A program made the translations under genes and the position numbers. Below the pieces are notes generated by a model that was not told the DNA's origin, did not search any database, and saw only the letters and a list, made by a program, of their open reading frames with translations. Shown here piece by piece: positions 16,945 to 25,156 of a DNA stretch of 64,000 nucleotides (its first letter is position 1; each line of letters opens with the position of its first letter). Source of the stretch: UBA11403 sp963784615 (GTDB lineage: Bacteria > Pseudomonadota > Gammaproteobacteria > Legionellales > Legionellaceae); the NCBI GenBank assembly GCA_963784615.1, contig CAWASG010000001.1:496001-560000 (forward strand), given 5' to 3'.

Positions 16945-17000
16945 CGTCGTCCTGAGCGCGTCTTTTTGCGCGGAGGATCTCCGCCTCAATCAGGATGACG
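16945..17000. repeat. REP-like palindrome between the two MCP genes
   Basis: CGTCGTCCTGAG on the left and TCAGGATGACG on the right form the stem ends, with GCGCGTC..GCGCGGAGG and CCTC-type segments inside. It is an intergenic hairpin of the common TCATCCTGAG class. A half-site-like sequence (CGTCATCCTAAGG) lies at 6140-6152. Confidence 0.6.
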
Positions 17001-17030
17001 AAGACAGAGTGGGCGACAGTTACAACAAAA

Positions 17031-18668
17031 TTACAATTGATATTGCTCTGTTAACGCCTTTAATTTTTGTCCCAAACCATACAAATCACGTGCTGCCGTC
17101 TCTGCCTGCTTCGTACTTGCGACATTTTGTGCACTGGCCTGATTGATGTTTCGCATCGCCATTGAGACCTGATCCATTCCAACGAGCTGTTGTTGTGATG
17201 AACTCATAATTTGCGTTGCCGCTTGAGCTGATTCAGCAATACTTTCCGCCAAAACAAGAATGGATTCACTCGCCTGATTAGATAACTCCATCCCTCTATC
17301 GACTGCTTTACCACCTTGCTCGGTAGCAAGAACTGCACTGCTCATGGCCTTTTGAATCTCACTGAGAATTTCTCGAACTTGTGTTGTGGCTTGTTTTGAT
17401 TGAGATGCCATACTTTTAACTTCTTGGGCAACTACGGCAAATCCTTTGCCATGGTCTCCTGCTTTTGCGGCCTCAATGGACGCATTCACCGCCAATAAAT
17501 TCGACTGTTCAGCCAAGTCGTTGACCGTTGTAATGATTTCACCTATGTCCTTGCTTTGCTCAGACAGTCGCACAATATTTTCAGCAATCGACTCCATCTG
17601 TTTTTGAATGCGATGCATCGCACCAATTGACTCATCCATGGATTGTTTTCCAGCTTCCGAGATTTGTACCGTTTTTTGAGCAATCTCAGCTACACTTTTG
17701 GCTTTTTCTGCCGCCACTTCACTGGTCTGTTTCACTTCCTCGATAGTTGCCGTTGTTTGATTAACTGCGGCGGCCGTTTCAGCGGAACCTGAAGACACTT
17801 GTGTTGTAGAAGCTGAAATTTCGCTTGCAGATGTGGCTAACAAATTCACACCATTGTTAATTTCGCCCATCATTTCACGCAACCGCTTGATCATTAAATT
17901 AAATGAGCGGACCAAAATGCCCATCTCATCTTTGTAATCATTTTCTAAAACAGTCACGGTTAAATCACCATCTGCTATCCGTTTTGCTGCCTCTGAAAGA
18001 TTTTTAATCGTTCCTGCGATTATCCGGGTCATAAAAATCGTCATTGCAATACCCAGCAACACAGAAAATGTTGCCAATACCGAAAAAAGAACCATCGCAT
18101 CATTTGTTAATTGAGCCGATTTGGCGAGTGCTGCACGTGCGTTTTGTTCAGTAGTTTCAACCAGAGAATCAGCAATATCACGCATTTTTGCATTACGTTC
18201 GGCCTGAATTTTAAACATCAGGTTTTTTGCTTCATCTACCTTTCTCGCATACACCAATGGAATAACCTGACCCTCGCGCACAGTGCGTAATTCTTTTTGA
18301 ATAACGGAAAATTGTTCAAGTATCGAAAGACGAGCACTGTTGTTTTTATTCCTTGCAATAAGCGATTCCAACGTTAGCTCAATGTCCCTTGACCGCACAG
18401 CGTTATCATTTTGTAAATCATCCATTTTTTTTCTGTCAGGGATTAACATCATTGCAAAAATATTAGCTCGTATTGCGTTTTGTTGTGACCGAATATCTTT
18501 AATGTCCAACGCGTCCGACAGCTCTTGCTCATACACGATTTTTTGTGATATCTCTATTTCAACGACATTGCGATAAGCCGCAAAGATGACGATTCCCAAC
18601 AACAGGATCATCATACCAAAACCTATAACCAGCTTGCGCCCTATTGATAAATTAAGAAACCATTTCAT
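17031..18668 (-). CDS. Methyl-accepting chemotaxis protein with 4HB sensor and HAMP
   Basis: The 545-residue protein has a first membrane segment at about 12-32 (VIGFGMMILLLGIVIFAAY), a periplasmic four-helix-bundle sensor (about 35-190), a second membrane segment at about 192-215, HAMP at about 215-268 and a complete cytoplasmic signalling domain (about 290-535). The hairpin tip with the CheA/CheW contact region is intact: DLAEQSNLLAVNASIEAAKAG then GKGFAVVAQEVK. The start is preceded by GGGG at good distance. It lies 21 nt after cheW and would feed the signalling complex of this operon. The truncated paralogue downstream shares its N-terminal design. Confidence 0.93.
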   Translation of the reverse strand: MKWFLNLSIGRKLVIGFGMMILLLGIVIFAAYRNVVEIEISQKIVYEQELSDALDIKDIRSQQNAIRANIFAMMLIPDRKKMDDLQNDNAVRSRDIELTLESLIARNKNNSARLSILEQFSVIQKELRTVREGQVIPLVYARKVDEAKNLMFKIQAERNAKMRDIADSLVETTEQNARAALAKSAQLTNDAMVLFSVLATFSVLLGIAMTIFMTRIIAGTIKNLSEAAKRIADGDLTVTVLENDYKDEMGILVRSFNLMIKRLREMMGEINNGVNLLATSASEISASTTQVSSGSAETAAAVNQTTATIEEVKQTSEVAAEKAKSVAEIAQKTVQISEAGKQSMDESIGAMHRIQKQMESIAENIVRLSEQSKDIGEIITTVNDLAEQSNLLAVNASIEAAKAGDHGKGFAVVAQEVKSMASQSKQATTQVREILSEIQKAMSSAVLATEQGGKAVDRGMELSNQASESILVLAESIAESAQAATQIMSSSQQQLVGMDQVSMAMRNINQASAQNVASTKQAETAARDLYGLGQKLKALTEQYQL

Positions 18669-18689
18669 AATCAGCCCCTTTTTTCTAAT

Positions 18690-19322
18690 TTAGCATTGTT
18701 CATGCACTAAAATACGGCTATCTGACAACAATCGTTGTGCATCCAGCACGGCAATTCCTTCCGTTGTAATACCTTTAAGATAAGCCTCTCGAACGCCACT
18801 TAACGTTGGTAATGACTCCTGTATGTCACTTTTATTGATTTGCTGAGTCCCTATAATTTCATCTGCCAAAATGCCAAAAACCATAGTGTCATGTTGAAGC
18901 AGGATGGCTTTATGATCATGGGTCAAGTCATGATCTGCTAACTCAAATAATGGCTTTAAATCGACAACCGAAATCATCTGGCCGCGAACGTTGATGATGC
19001 CAACCACAAAATTAGGTGTGCAGGGTATATTCGTTAAATTTTTTAGTGGATATATTTCTCGAATGAAACTTAATTCAAATGCATATTTTTCTTTCCCCAA
19101 CAGAAATTCCACAACGACAATGGCATCTTTTGGATCATCTGTTAACATGGGCTCTTTAGCCAATTCGGAGGCTCTTTCTTTAAGGACCCGTCTCGTGGTT
19201 TCTGCATCAGGAGCCCCTTCCCTTTCGAGCAATTGATGACTGGCTTTCAATCGCTCATGAATGGCATCCCAATCCATGGTGTATTTTTCATCACCTTTTG
19301 GTGTGTTCTTGTCATTCATCAT
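18690..19322 (-). CDS. cheW: CheW-like coupling protein with N-terminal extension (WspD-like)
   Basis: The 210-residue protein has a charged N-terminal extension of about 60 residues (DAIHERLKASHQLLEREGAP) and a CheW domain from about residue 65: VEFLLGKEKYAFELSFIREIYPLKNLTNIPCTPNFVVGIINVRGQ, given here in pieces as FELSFIREI, NIPCTPNFVVGIINVRG and MVFGILADEIIG. It links the receptors to CheA. Its start overlaps the cheR stop (ATGA). Two CheW genes of different length around a CheR-TPR gene is the Wsp gene order (WspB, WspC, WspD), so this one corresponds by position to WspD. Confidence 0.9.
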   Translation of the reverse strand: MMNDKNTPKGDEKYTMDWDAIHERLKASHQLLEREGAPDAETTRRVLKERASELAKEPMLTDDPKDAIVVVEFLLGKEKYAFELSFIREIYPLKNLTNIPCTPNFVVGIINVRGQMISVVDLKPLFELADHDLTHDHKAILLQHDTMVFGILADEIIGTQQINKSDIQESLPTLSGVREAYLKGITTEGIAVLDAQRLLSDSRILVHEQC

Positions 19323-20941
19323 TTTCTCACCCCAACATCAATGGCTGACTCGATTAAAGCTGTGAGTCGCCCAACGTTCATGCCGTCAGACCCCATAACT
19401 TCTTCATCGAGCGCATGTCCTTTCAATAAATTCAGAGCATTTTGATAATGTCTGTTGGCTTCTTTAAGGTTATCTTGTCGCCTGTAAACATTGCCTAAAA
19501 AGTAATGCACGACGGGATTATTTTGTTCCAAATACAACGCTCGTCTGAGCACTACAGTCGCGTCTAAGTCCAGACCTTGTTCTTGCAGTATCGTTGCATA
19601 CAAATTGCAGCATGCCGAATTTACAGGATCAAGCGCTAATGCTTGTTCGCACCAATTCCGAGCATCACGCAGCTGGCCTAAATTGGCATGAATTTTTCCC
19701 AAAAAAATCATCAAGGCCACGCACGATGGATTGTTTTCCATACAGCACATCACAGTGTTTAAAGCCTGATCGTAGGCGCCTTGATTCAACAATAACGTCG
19801 CCTCTTGCAGTATCGTTTGGGTCGATTTTTCGTATCCTTCCGATATCGCAGGGTACTTACAGGCCGCTGAATCCAGAGATCCATGCTCCGCGCGTGATCC
19901 CTGGATTCCGCGGACAAGCGGCGGAACGTCGGCGCTTAAATGACCCGACGATATCGAAAGGATACTATTCTGCTGTGTTTTTATTTGGTGTTTACCAGAT
20001 GGGTGCGATTGCGTTGGAGCGCGTGATAATTTGAGCGCCGGACGTTTTACTGAGTCATCCTGATGAGCATCATGGGTGCTTTCTTTTTGGTAAACAATAT
20101 AATCACCAAACTTCAAAGTGTTGAGTTCCGGTAAAGTCATATTGGGTGGAACATCACAGGGGCTAAGAAATAACCATCCACCATCGACCAATGTTTGACT
20201 TAGCCTTTGGATGACTTTATAAGCTTGTTCTGGCTCAAAATACATGAGCACATTTCGGCAAAATATGATGTCCATCGCATAATAGCCATTCGCAATTGAG
20301 GGATAGTTCTCTTTCACCAAATTCAATGGCTCGAAAGTAACCATGTTCTTTATTTGGGGCGCAATGGCAAACTGCCCGGGCTGAATTTCTGAGAAAAAGG
20401 ATTCCATAATGCCATCTGGCATGCCTCTAAAAGACCAGTGACTATATACCCCCTCCTCTCCTTTCTGTAAAAATTGAAGATTAATGTCTGTTGCTAAAAT
20501 AGTTATCATCCAATCTCGAATATTGGGGATCACCTTTTTAAGTAGCATCGCAATGGAATATGGCTCTTCACCCGAGCAGCATGCAGCACTCCATATGCGT
20601 AAATGTTGATTCACGCCTTGACGTGCGTTCAAATAGGGTAAAAGAACCTCTTCTTTTAAGATATCAAAGCTTCGAGGATCACGGAAAAAATAGGTTTCGC
20701 CAACAGTCAAGCAACGAGCAACGATTTCGATTTGTTCAGGGCTCATAGGTGAAGATAACAAGCGGCGGGCACAATCTTCAGCAGTTTTTAAACCAAAAGC
20801 CGAGGCTGCGGCTGTAATCCCTCGTTTTAAATCGGTTACTCGCTCACGCGGGAAATGAAGGCCTAAACTGGCTCGCAACACATCACTGAGACGACTCCAA
20901 AGATTGTCTAGTTCAACTTTGTCTTTAGCCAAGTCAGTCAT
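19319..20941 (-). CDS. cheR: CheR methyltransferase with C-terminal TPR repeats (WspC-like)
   Basis: CheR domain at about 10-275: the SAM-binding part has LRIWSAACCSGEEPYSIAM, the typical YFFRDPRSFDIL precedes it, and MDIIFCRNVLMYF follows. Tetratricopeptide repeats fill about 370-535 (LLNQGAYDQALNTV, GQLRDARNWCEQALALD, NLKEANRHYQNAL). It methylates receptor glutamates, opposing CheB. Start and stop overlap both CheW genes. The linker at about 325-372 is encoded by a palindromic repeat (19832-19965) that keeps the frame open, so it is probably a disordered insert between the catalytic domain and the TPRs. The CheR core itself looks intact. Confidence 0.92.
   Translation of the reverse strand: MTDLAKDKVELDNLWSRLSDVLRASLGLHFPRERVTDLKRGITAAASAFGLKTAEDCARRLLSSPMSPEQIEIVARCLTVGETYFFRDPRSFDILKEEVLLPYLNARQGVNQHLRIWSAACCSGEEPYSIAMLLKKVIPNIRDWMITILATDINLQFLQKGEEGVYSHWSFRGMPDGIMESFFSEIQPGQFAIAPQIKNMVTFEPLNLVKENYPSIANGYYAMDIIFCRNVLMYFEPEQAYKVIQRLSQTLVDGGWLFLSPCDVPPNMTLPELNTLKFGDYIVYQKESTHDAHQDDSVKRPALKLSRAPTQSHPSGKHQIKTQQNSILSISSGHLSADVPPLVRGIQGSRAEHGSLDSAACKYPAISEGYEKSTQTILQEATLLLNQGAYDQALNTVMCCMENNPSCVALMIFLGKIHANLGQLRDARNWCEQALALDPVNSACCNLYATILQEQGLDLDATVVLRRALYLEQNNPVVHYFLGNVYRRQDNLKEANRHYQNALNLLKGHALDEEVMGSDGMNVGRLTALIESAIDVGVRK
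19832..19965. repeat. Palindromic element, family A, in frame inside cheR
   Basis: The ends are inverted repeats: GTATCCTTCCGATATCG on the left and CGATATCGAAAGGATAC on the right. The inside has a second hairpin with CTGGATTCCGCGGAC. The same sequence family is found inside the PKS gene (34645-34720) and after the PKS (51383-51446). The cheR frame reads straight through it, adding roughly 45 residues between the CheR domain and the TPRs. Confidence 0.8.
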
Positions 20942-21386
20942 GATTGATCACCCGCTTCAAAACTGACACATCCTGACTTTCTAAAAATTGCTCAGGCTCT
21001 TGAATCAATAAAATAATGCCATCAGGTAATTTCACAACGCTAATTGATAATTCCAGACTAGAAAATACCCCTTCCATCGGTTCAAGATGGGTTTCATCGT
21101 AATCTATTAAATCCGTAATCTGATCGACAAGAAAGGCCATTAAATATTCACTGGCATTCACTACAATCAACTTATCTGACAAAACAGGAGATCTTTCCGA
21201 CAATCCAAGACGTTTTCGCAAATTAAACACAGGGATAATTCGGCCTTGCAAATTAATGACGCCAAGAACCATCGCTGGTAAATTCGGTACAAGGGTAATG
21301 TCCACAACTTGAATAACGCGCACAACCGTTGACGCGGTTAATCCATAACGTTGTTCGTTGATGAAAAATACAACCATTTTGTCCAT
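20934..21386 (-). CDS. cheW: CheW-like coupling protein (WspB-like)
   Basis: The 150-residue CheW domain protein has no extension: FFINEQRYGLTASTVVRVIQ at the N-terminus, then LPAMVLGVINLQGRIIPVFNLR, the segment typical of CheW. It is the first gene of the operon, with AAGGAAGG just upstream of the ATG and a promoter candidate at 21475-21503. It overlaps the cheR start by 8 nt. It should bridge the receptor and the CheA-REC kinase encoded beyond the transposon. Confidence 0.9.
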   Translation of the reverse strand: MDKMVVFFINEQRYGLTASTVVRVIQVVDITLVPNLPAMVLGVINLQGRIIPVFNLRKRLGLSERSPVLSDKLIVVNASEYLMAFLVDQITDLIDYDETHLEPMEGVFSSLELSISVVKLPDGIILLIQEPEQFLESQDVSVLKRVINHD

Positions 21387-21397
21387 AAAATACCTTC

Positions 21398-21869
21398 CTT
21401 AGCACTATTTCTCAACGGAAACCAAGAAAAAATGCACCAGCAAAAGCCGGTCAGTTCCATGACCAATTACCTTTATTATAGACCATAATGATCACTATGT
21501 GGATTTGGAGTCATTTAATTAGATATTCAAGGTACTCTAAGAGTCCTTATAATTTCATGCATGATGGGGATGGGGATCAAGCTCAGCTTGAATATGGCGT
21601 GGTTACGTCGCCAGATAATGGCGCACGGGGATGTATGCTATGTTTGTCAAATAGAATCAATTTACTCCGACACAATTGCCCCCGCTAATTACAAATACTT
21701 TTCAAAAATCTTTATGTCTGCACCATTTTTCTCATTTCATATAAAGCACTATTAATTCTTTGGATGAGAAGCCGGCGATTTTTTTTCGCTATAATCGAAT
21801 AACCCTCTCCAATAGTTATCGGCTCTCCAAGACGGTTAAGTTGATTCGCAGTGTTCAGGGTCCAGTAGA
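21398..21869. other. Intergenic region, no gene seen
   Basis: About 470 bp between the chemosensory operon start and the 3' end of the peroxidase gene. Short plus-strand frames exist (for example 21488-21688) but have no ribosome site, biased codons or family resemblance. The only supported item is the minus-strand promoter candidate at 21475-21503. Confidence 0.6.
21475..21503 (-). promoter_or_regulatory. Candidate promoter of the chemosensory operon
   Basis: On the minus strand the sequence is TCCACA, 17 bp, then TATAAT. The -10 box is perfect and the -35 box matches 4 of 6. It lies about 90 bp upstream of the first cheW start, with an ordinary AAGGAAGG ribosome site in between. The operon transcript would meet the transposon after the second MCP. 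Confidence 0.55.
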
Positions 21870-22439
21870 TTAGCTTTTTTCATCGATAGCCTTCTCAACG
21901 GCCTTAATCAATCGGCCAGAATCAGGAGAGGTTGTCGAATAATAATAGTCGATAAGATCGCCGTTACGATTAATAAGGTATTTATGAAAGTTCCACTTTG
22001 GTGCGGTACCAAATCCTAATTTTTGTTTCGCCCATATATAAAATGGATGTGCATTTTTCCCTGAAATCACTTCTTTCGCGGTCATTGGAAATGAGACGCC
22101 GTAATTAATTTTGCAAAAATGAGCAATTTCTTGGTTCGTACCAGGCTCTTGGCTACCAAAGTCATTTGAAGGCACACCCAGTATTACCAGACCTCGGTCT
22201 TTATATTTTTCATAGAGTTTCTCTAAACTAGCATATTGTGGTGTAAATCCACATTTAGATGCTACATTTACAATGAGCAAAACTTTTCCGCGATACGCCG
22301 CGAGGGGCAAGGGATTGTGTCCAATTAAAGTGAAAAATGAATAATCATAGGCGTTATTATCAGAGCCGGCTGTATTATTAGCTGATGCAAGATTAGAGGT
22401 CATTAATATACATCCTAGTAAAAGTGCTTGTAAGTACAT
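21870..22439 (-). CDS. Glutathione peroxidase family protein, exported
   Basis: The 189-residue protein has an N-terminal signal peptide (about 1-20, LLLGCILMTSNLASA with an Ala-X-Ala-type end) and a thioredoxin-fold peroxidase domain. The peroxidatic cysteine is C63 in VNVASKCGFTPQY; the conserved LGVPSNDFGSQEPGT, FPMTAKEVISG and KWNFHKYLINRNG blocks give the glutamine, tryptophan and asparagine of the family. It is a cysteine, not selenocysteine, enzyme. It would reduce lipid or hydrogen peroxide in the periplasm, in most bacterial homologues with thioredoxin as donor. It is a single gene with no operon partners visible. Confidence 0.9.
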   Translation of the reverse strand: MYLQALLLGCILMTSNLASANNTAGSDNNAYDYSFFTLIGHNPLPLAAYRGKVLLIVNVASKCGFTPQYASLEKLYEKYKDRGLVILGVPSNDFGSQEPGTNQEIAHFCKINYGVSFPMTAKEVISGKNAHPFYIWAKQKLGFGTAPKWNFHKYLINRNGDLIDYYYSTTSPDSGRLIKAVEKAIDEKS

Positions 22440-22707
22440 AGCGGATTTACCTCGTTGATAAAGAATGGGCGTTGTGTCAAATCCAGCAGCATACCCTCAG
22501 GCATGCTGCTGTGCGTCTGTAGCGGCTATATTTTACCGCCTTTACCAATGGAAACCACCAATTCAATTTCATGCTGAAAATCATGCATCATCGTAGGTAT
22601 GGTATTTCCCCGATTGTACCATACGGCACAGGCATCACAGCATCAGCAGGTTACATGAAAAAAAATGGTGCTTCACGACCAGAGCCCTCATCTCTTATAA
22701 TAAATTG

Positions 22708-22873
22708 GGTCTCAGTCATCGTTTCGCCATCCGCGCCCAATGAACTTCACAATATGTGCAATGTTATATCAGGCGTCGTTGCGAGGCACGAAGCAATCCA
22801 GGGTTCGCAGCTCCGTACTCTGGATTGCCGCGCTTCGCTCGCAACGACGGATGGCGAAACGATGACTGAGGCC
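22708..22873. repeat. Palindromic MITE-like element, family B, with 8-bp target duplication
   Basis: The terminal inverted repeats are almost identical: CTCAGTCATCGTTTCGCCAT at the left and its complement at the right. The core is a hairpin starting CGTCGTTGCGAGGCACGAAG. ATAAATTG flanks both sides (22700-22707 and 22874-22881), an 8-bp target duplication. Relatives lie at 38921-39115, 56719-56930 and 63951-64000. It sits just after the stop codon of the small lipoprotein gene. The rest of 22440-22882 holds nothing that I recognise. Confidence 0.85.
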
Positions 22874-22882
22874 ATAAATTGA

Positions 22883-23071
22883 TTAATGCCCTGTCGTCTC
22901 ATCAACTTTTTCGCCTGCCTTTTGCATAGGACCTTTGTTTTGCAATTTATCTTGTACTTTGGTAACAGCGTTATCGATTTCCTTGCCTTTTTTTTCAGCA
23001 GGACCTTCGCTACATGCATTAAGCAGAAAACTGCCAAGCACGACAATCATAATTATTTTAAAGTTTTTCAT
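22883..23071 (-). CDS. Small lipoprotein, 62 residues
   Basis: The product starts at MKNFKIIMIVVLGSFLLNAC, a lipoprotein signal with lipobox LNAC and the modified cysteine at about residue 20. The mature part is a short, charged, helical peptide (KGKEIDNAVTKVQDKLQ, KAGEKVDETTGH) without known enzymatic motif. I set the start at 23071 because AAGGA lies 5 bases upstream; a longer frame to 23167 lacks this. Small helical lipoproteins of this type occur in many Gammaproteobacteria with unknown roles in the envelope. No aspartate follows the cysteine, so outer-membrane location is likely. Confidence 0.72.
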   Translation of the reverse strand: MKNFKIIMIVVLGSFLLNACSEGPAEKKGKEIDNAVTKVQDKLQNKGPMQKAGEKVDETTGH

Positions 23072-23257
23072 ACAAGTCCTTAAATTTAAATTGAATTGTT
23101 CCATATTATATCTAATCGAGAATGACGTAAACAGATAAAAATACTGGATGTAGAAGTCAGGTAACAAGACCGCAGTGCTGCTGCCTTGCTACCTGACTAT
23201 GACACACATTCAGCATTATTGTTATCCGTCACCACAATTAACCAGGGCAAACGCATC

Positions 23258-24060
23258 TTAAATTACTTGCCTAATAATGGTTTCTCTGAAATCGTCCTCT
23301 AATGCCGCCATAAACCGTTTACGCTTCATGCTAGCTTTTCTTGATGTGTCATTTTTAATTAGGTTCAACGCAATATGTCGCATGATAGCAAAATTTTCAG
23401 GTGAAGCTTCTGTTCGTATGCGCGACTCATCTTCTCTGAAAGTCATATCAAGCGTCCAGTGAAGCTGATTTTCAATTCCCCAATGCTGCCGCACAGCCGT
23501 TAATGTTTTCTCTGCATTCGGTGCAATAGATGCAATATAAAATCTGTATCTTGTGCAAGACCGTCTTTAAATTCTCTACGAGCCTTTATCATTATAAGGC
23601 TTTTTAAATCAGGCCATTTTTTAAACGATGGAAAGCTGTCGACACATGGTTTTATTGCCCAGCATTGACGGAACTCAATACGCCCATGCCCAGCATCATG
23701 TTCTTCAAAATAATCATGCTGTACTTGCTTGAAGTCCGCTGCCAATGCTGTTTTAAAAAAATCTGTAACCTCGACATGCAGGTTGCCCTGATTCCCTTTT
23801 AGAGCAAGTATGTAGTCGGCCTTTTTACGCATCACTCGTGCTAACGTGTCATCAACAGGAATACCATCTTTATAAGGCAGGAATTTTCTGAGCCAATCTA
23901 ATTTAGCTTCACCAAAATCCTTAAGTGATTTCCAACCATCACAACCAGACACTGTCCCTGCAATAATCAGTAAAATAATTTCTATTAATGGATATCGTTT
24001 GGTTCGATCTACTCGTGGATCAGTTAACATTTCAAAATGTTCGATTAACCCTTTATTCAT
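23258..24060 (-). pseudogene. ISAs1-family transposase, deleted and frameshifted
   Basis: Compared with the 377-residue enzyme at 40646-41779, this copy lacks 107 codons between VMRK and KADYIL, removing the first catalytic region (VVAIDGKTLRRS and TIDAMGCQ). A 10-bp deletion near 23536 then breaks the frame between the N-terminal 180 residues and the C-terminal segment RQHWGIENQLHWTLD. Outside these deletions the copies differ by only a few bases. It cannot encode an active transposase. Confidence 0.92.
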
Positions 24061-24265
24061 CTTTATCCCCGGATAAGCAAGGTGGGTAGTAGATCATAGG
24101 TGAATTAGTTTGTCGATCCTTGCGGAGGATATATTTTCAATAGCATGAAGTAATGTCATGAATGCAATGCGTTCACATGCCGTATTTAATGAACAGGAGC
24201 AGAAAAAATGTCCGAATTTCCTCTGAGCCCGTTCGTGCTGAGGAGGCGCGTCACAGATGCTGCAG

Positions 24266-24562
24266 TTAGATAAGTAGGTCAACGCGCCGTCTCGAAGCAT
24301 GCGCCGATAGTGCCTGCCAGTCTCCCTTAATGAGAGCTTCTTTTTTTTTGCGACTCCAGCCCTGTATTTGTTTTTCAGCAGCTAGTGCTTCTTCTCGCGT
24401 AGAAAATTCTTGTGAGTACATCAATTGAACAGGCAGTCGTGTGCATGTGTGACAACTAGAGATCATTTTATTTTGATGCTGTGTAAATCGATTTTCTAAA
24501 TTATCGGTGTGACCCGTGTAATAGCTTTTATCATTACATTGAAGAATGTAAACCCAAAACAT
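24266..24562 (-). CDS. GIY-YIG endonuclease domain protein, passenger of ISAs1 copy 1
   Basis: The 98-residue single-domain protein has FWVYILQCNDKSYYTGHTDN (the GIY-YIG variant VYIL..YYTG), NRFTQHQNK with the catalytic-type arginine, SREEALAAEKQ-like FSTREEALAAEKQIQGW with the metal-binding glutamate, then a basic C-terminus. This is the YhbQ/UPF0213 type. It lies within the terminal repeats of the IS, upstream of the transposase gene and in the same orientation, between inverted copies of CCCGTTCGTGCTGAGGAGG (24228 and 24667). The same gene is present in the other copy. Its role is unknown; nicking at the flanking repeats is a possibility. Confidence 0.82.
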   Translation of the reverse strand: MFWVYILQCNDKSYYTGHTDNLENRFTQHQNKMISSCHTCTRLPVQLMYSQEFSTREEALAAEKQIQGWSRKKKEALIKGDWQALSAHASRRRVDLLI

Positions 24563-24778
24563 AATATAACTCCGTTGGATGCCATCCGTGTGTATGCTTC
24601 GAGACGGCGCGTTGGACTCTTTATCACTTCATCGGTCCGTATTCGCGCCTCCTCAGCACGAACGGGATCGGGGTAACTTTAAACATTTTTTTAGATAGCA
24701 GTCAACTACTCTAAAACAACAAGGTGTGTGATTGAAATGGTTTTTTTAACTGTTCAAATTTTAGATGATCCTGCCCTG

Positions 24779-25024
24779 ATGTGATGTAAATCCTTTGGGA
24801 GTAATAACGCCATGTTCAAACTATTCATTCGGTATTACCATTGAGCCAGCCGGCATTGCTATCAATATCGAGAGCACCAAGGCATACATCACGAATTTAG
24901 ATTTTGGCTTTGGCAATGGCACAGCTTTATCATGCTCAATTATTAATGGGCTTATTGATACAGCTTCATGTGAAAATACAGGAGTTACACTGATTAATTA
25001 TCCAACAGGAATCGCCCTAAATTA
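24779..25024 (+). pseudogene. Beta-propeller (YVTN-like) gene fragment
   Basis: Immediately right of the IS end a frame reads SFGITIEPAGIAINIESTKAY and KAYITNLDFGFGN, then VTLINYPTGIALN and a stop. The pattern ITxxPxGxxxYxTN is that of YVTN/NHL beta-propeller repeats. Only about one and a half repeats are left, there is no credible start, and the left flank of the IS does not continue it. I take it as the 3' remnant of a gene lost by IS-linked deletion. A small hairpin (TTCCCCGC, loop GAAA) follows at 25035-25054. The rest to 25156 is empty. Confidence 0.5.
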
Positions 25025-25156
25025 ACATCTCGCCTTCCCCGCGAAAGCGGGGAACTGCATTGCATTGTTAACAGAGGTATAAAAGCGCGGATAAATAGCG
25101 TGGTTTTAGTTAAAATTACAAGCAAGGTTAAATTCAAAGATAAAAAAGCATGCCAT

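Larger units (their letters stand above)
23243..24778 (-). mobile_element. ISAs1-family element, copy 1 (internally deleted)
   Basis: The ends are CAGGGCA at left and TGCCCTG at right, with CATCTTAAATT and its near complement just inside, the same as in the intact copy at 40631-42497. Length is 1536 bp against 1867; the difference of 331 bp equals two internal deletions in the transposase gene (321 and 10 bp). The GIY-YIG gene and both ends are intact, so the element could still be moved in trans. No target duplication is visible (flanks CACAATTAAC and ATGTGATGTA). Confidence 0.9.

Noticed and set aside
22571..22882. 103-residue plus-strand frame beside the small lipoprotein gene
   Set aside because: Its second half is the family-B repeat and its first half has no family, ribosome site or conserved pattern.
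24266..24562. UvrC (excinuclease subunit) assignment for the GIY-YIG protein
   Set aside because: Only the small nuclease domain is present, with no UVR or helix-hairpin-helix parts; it is YhbQ-like and lies within an IS.
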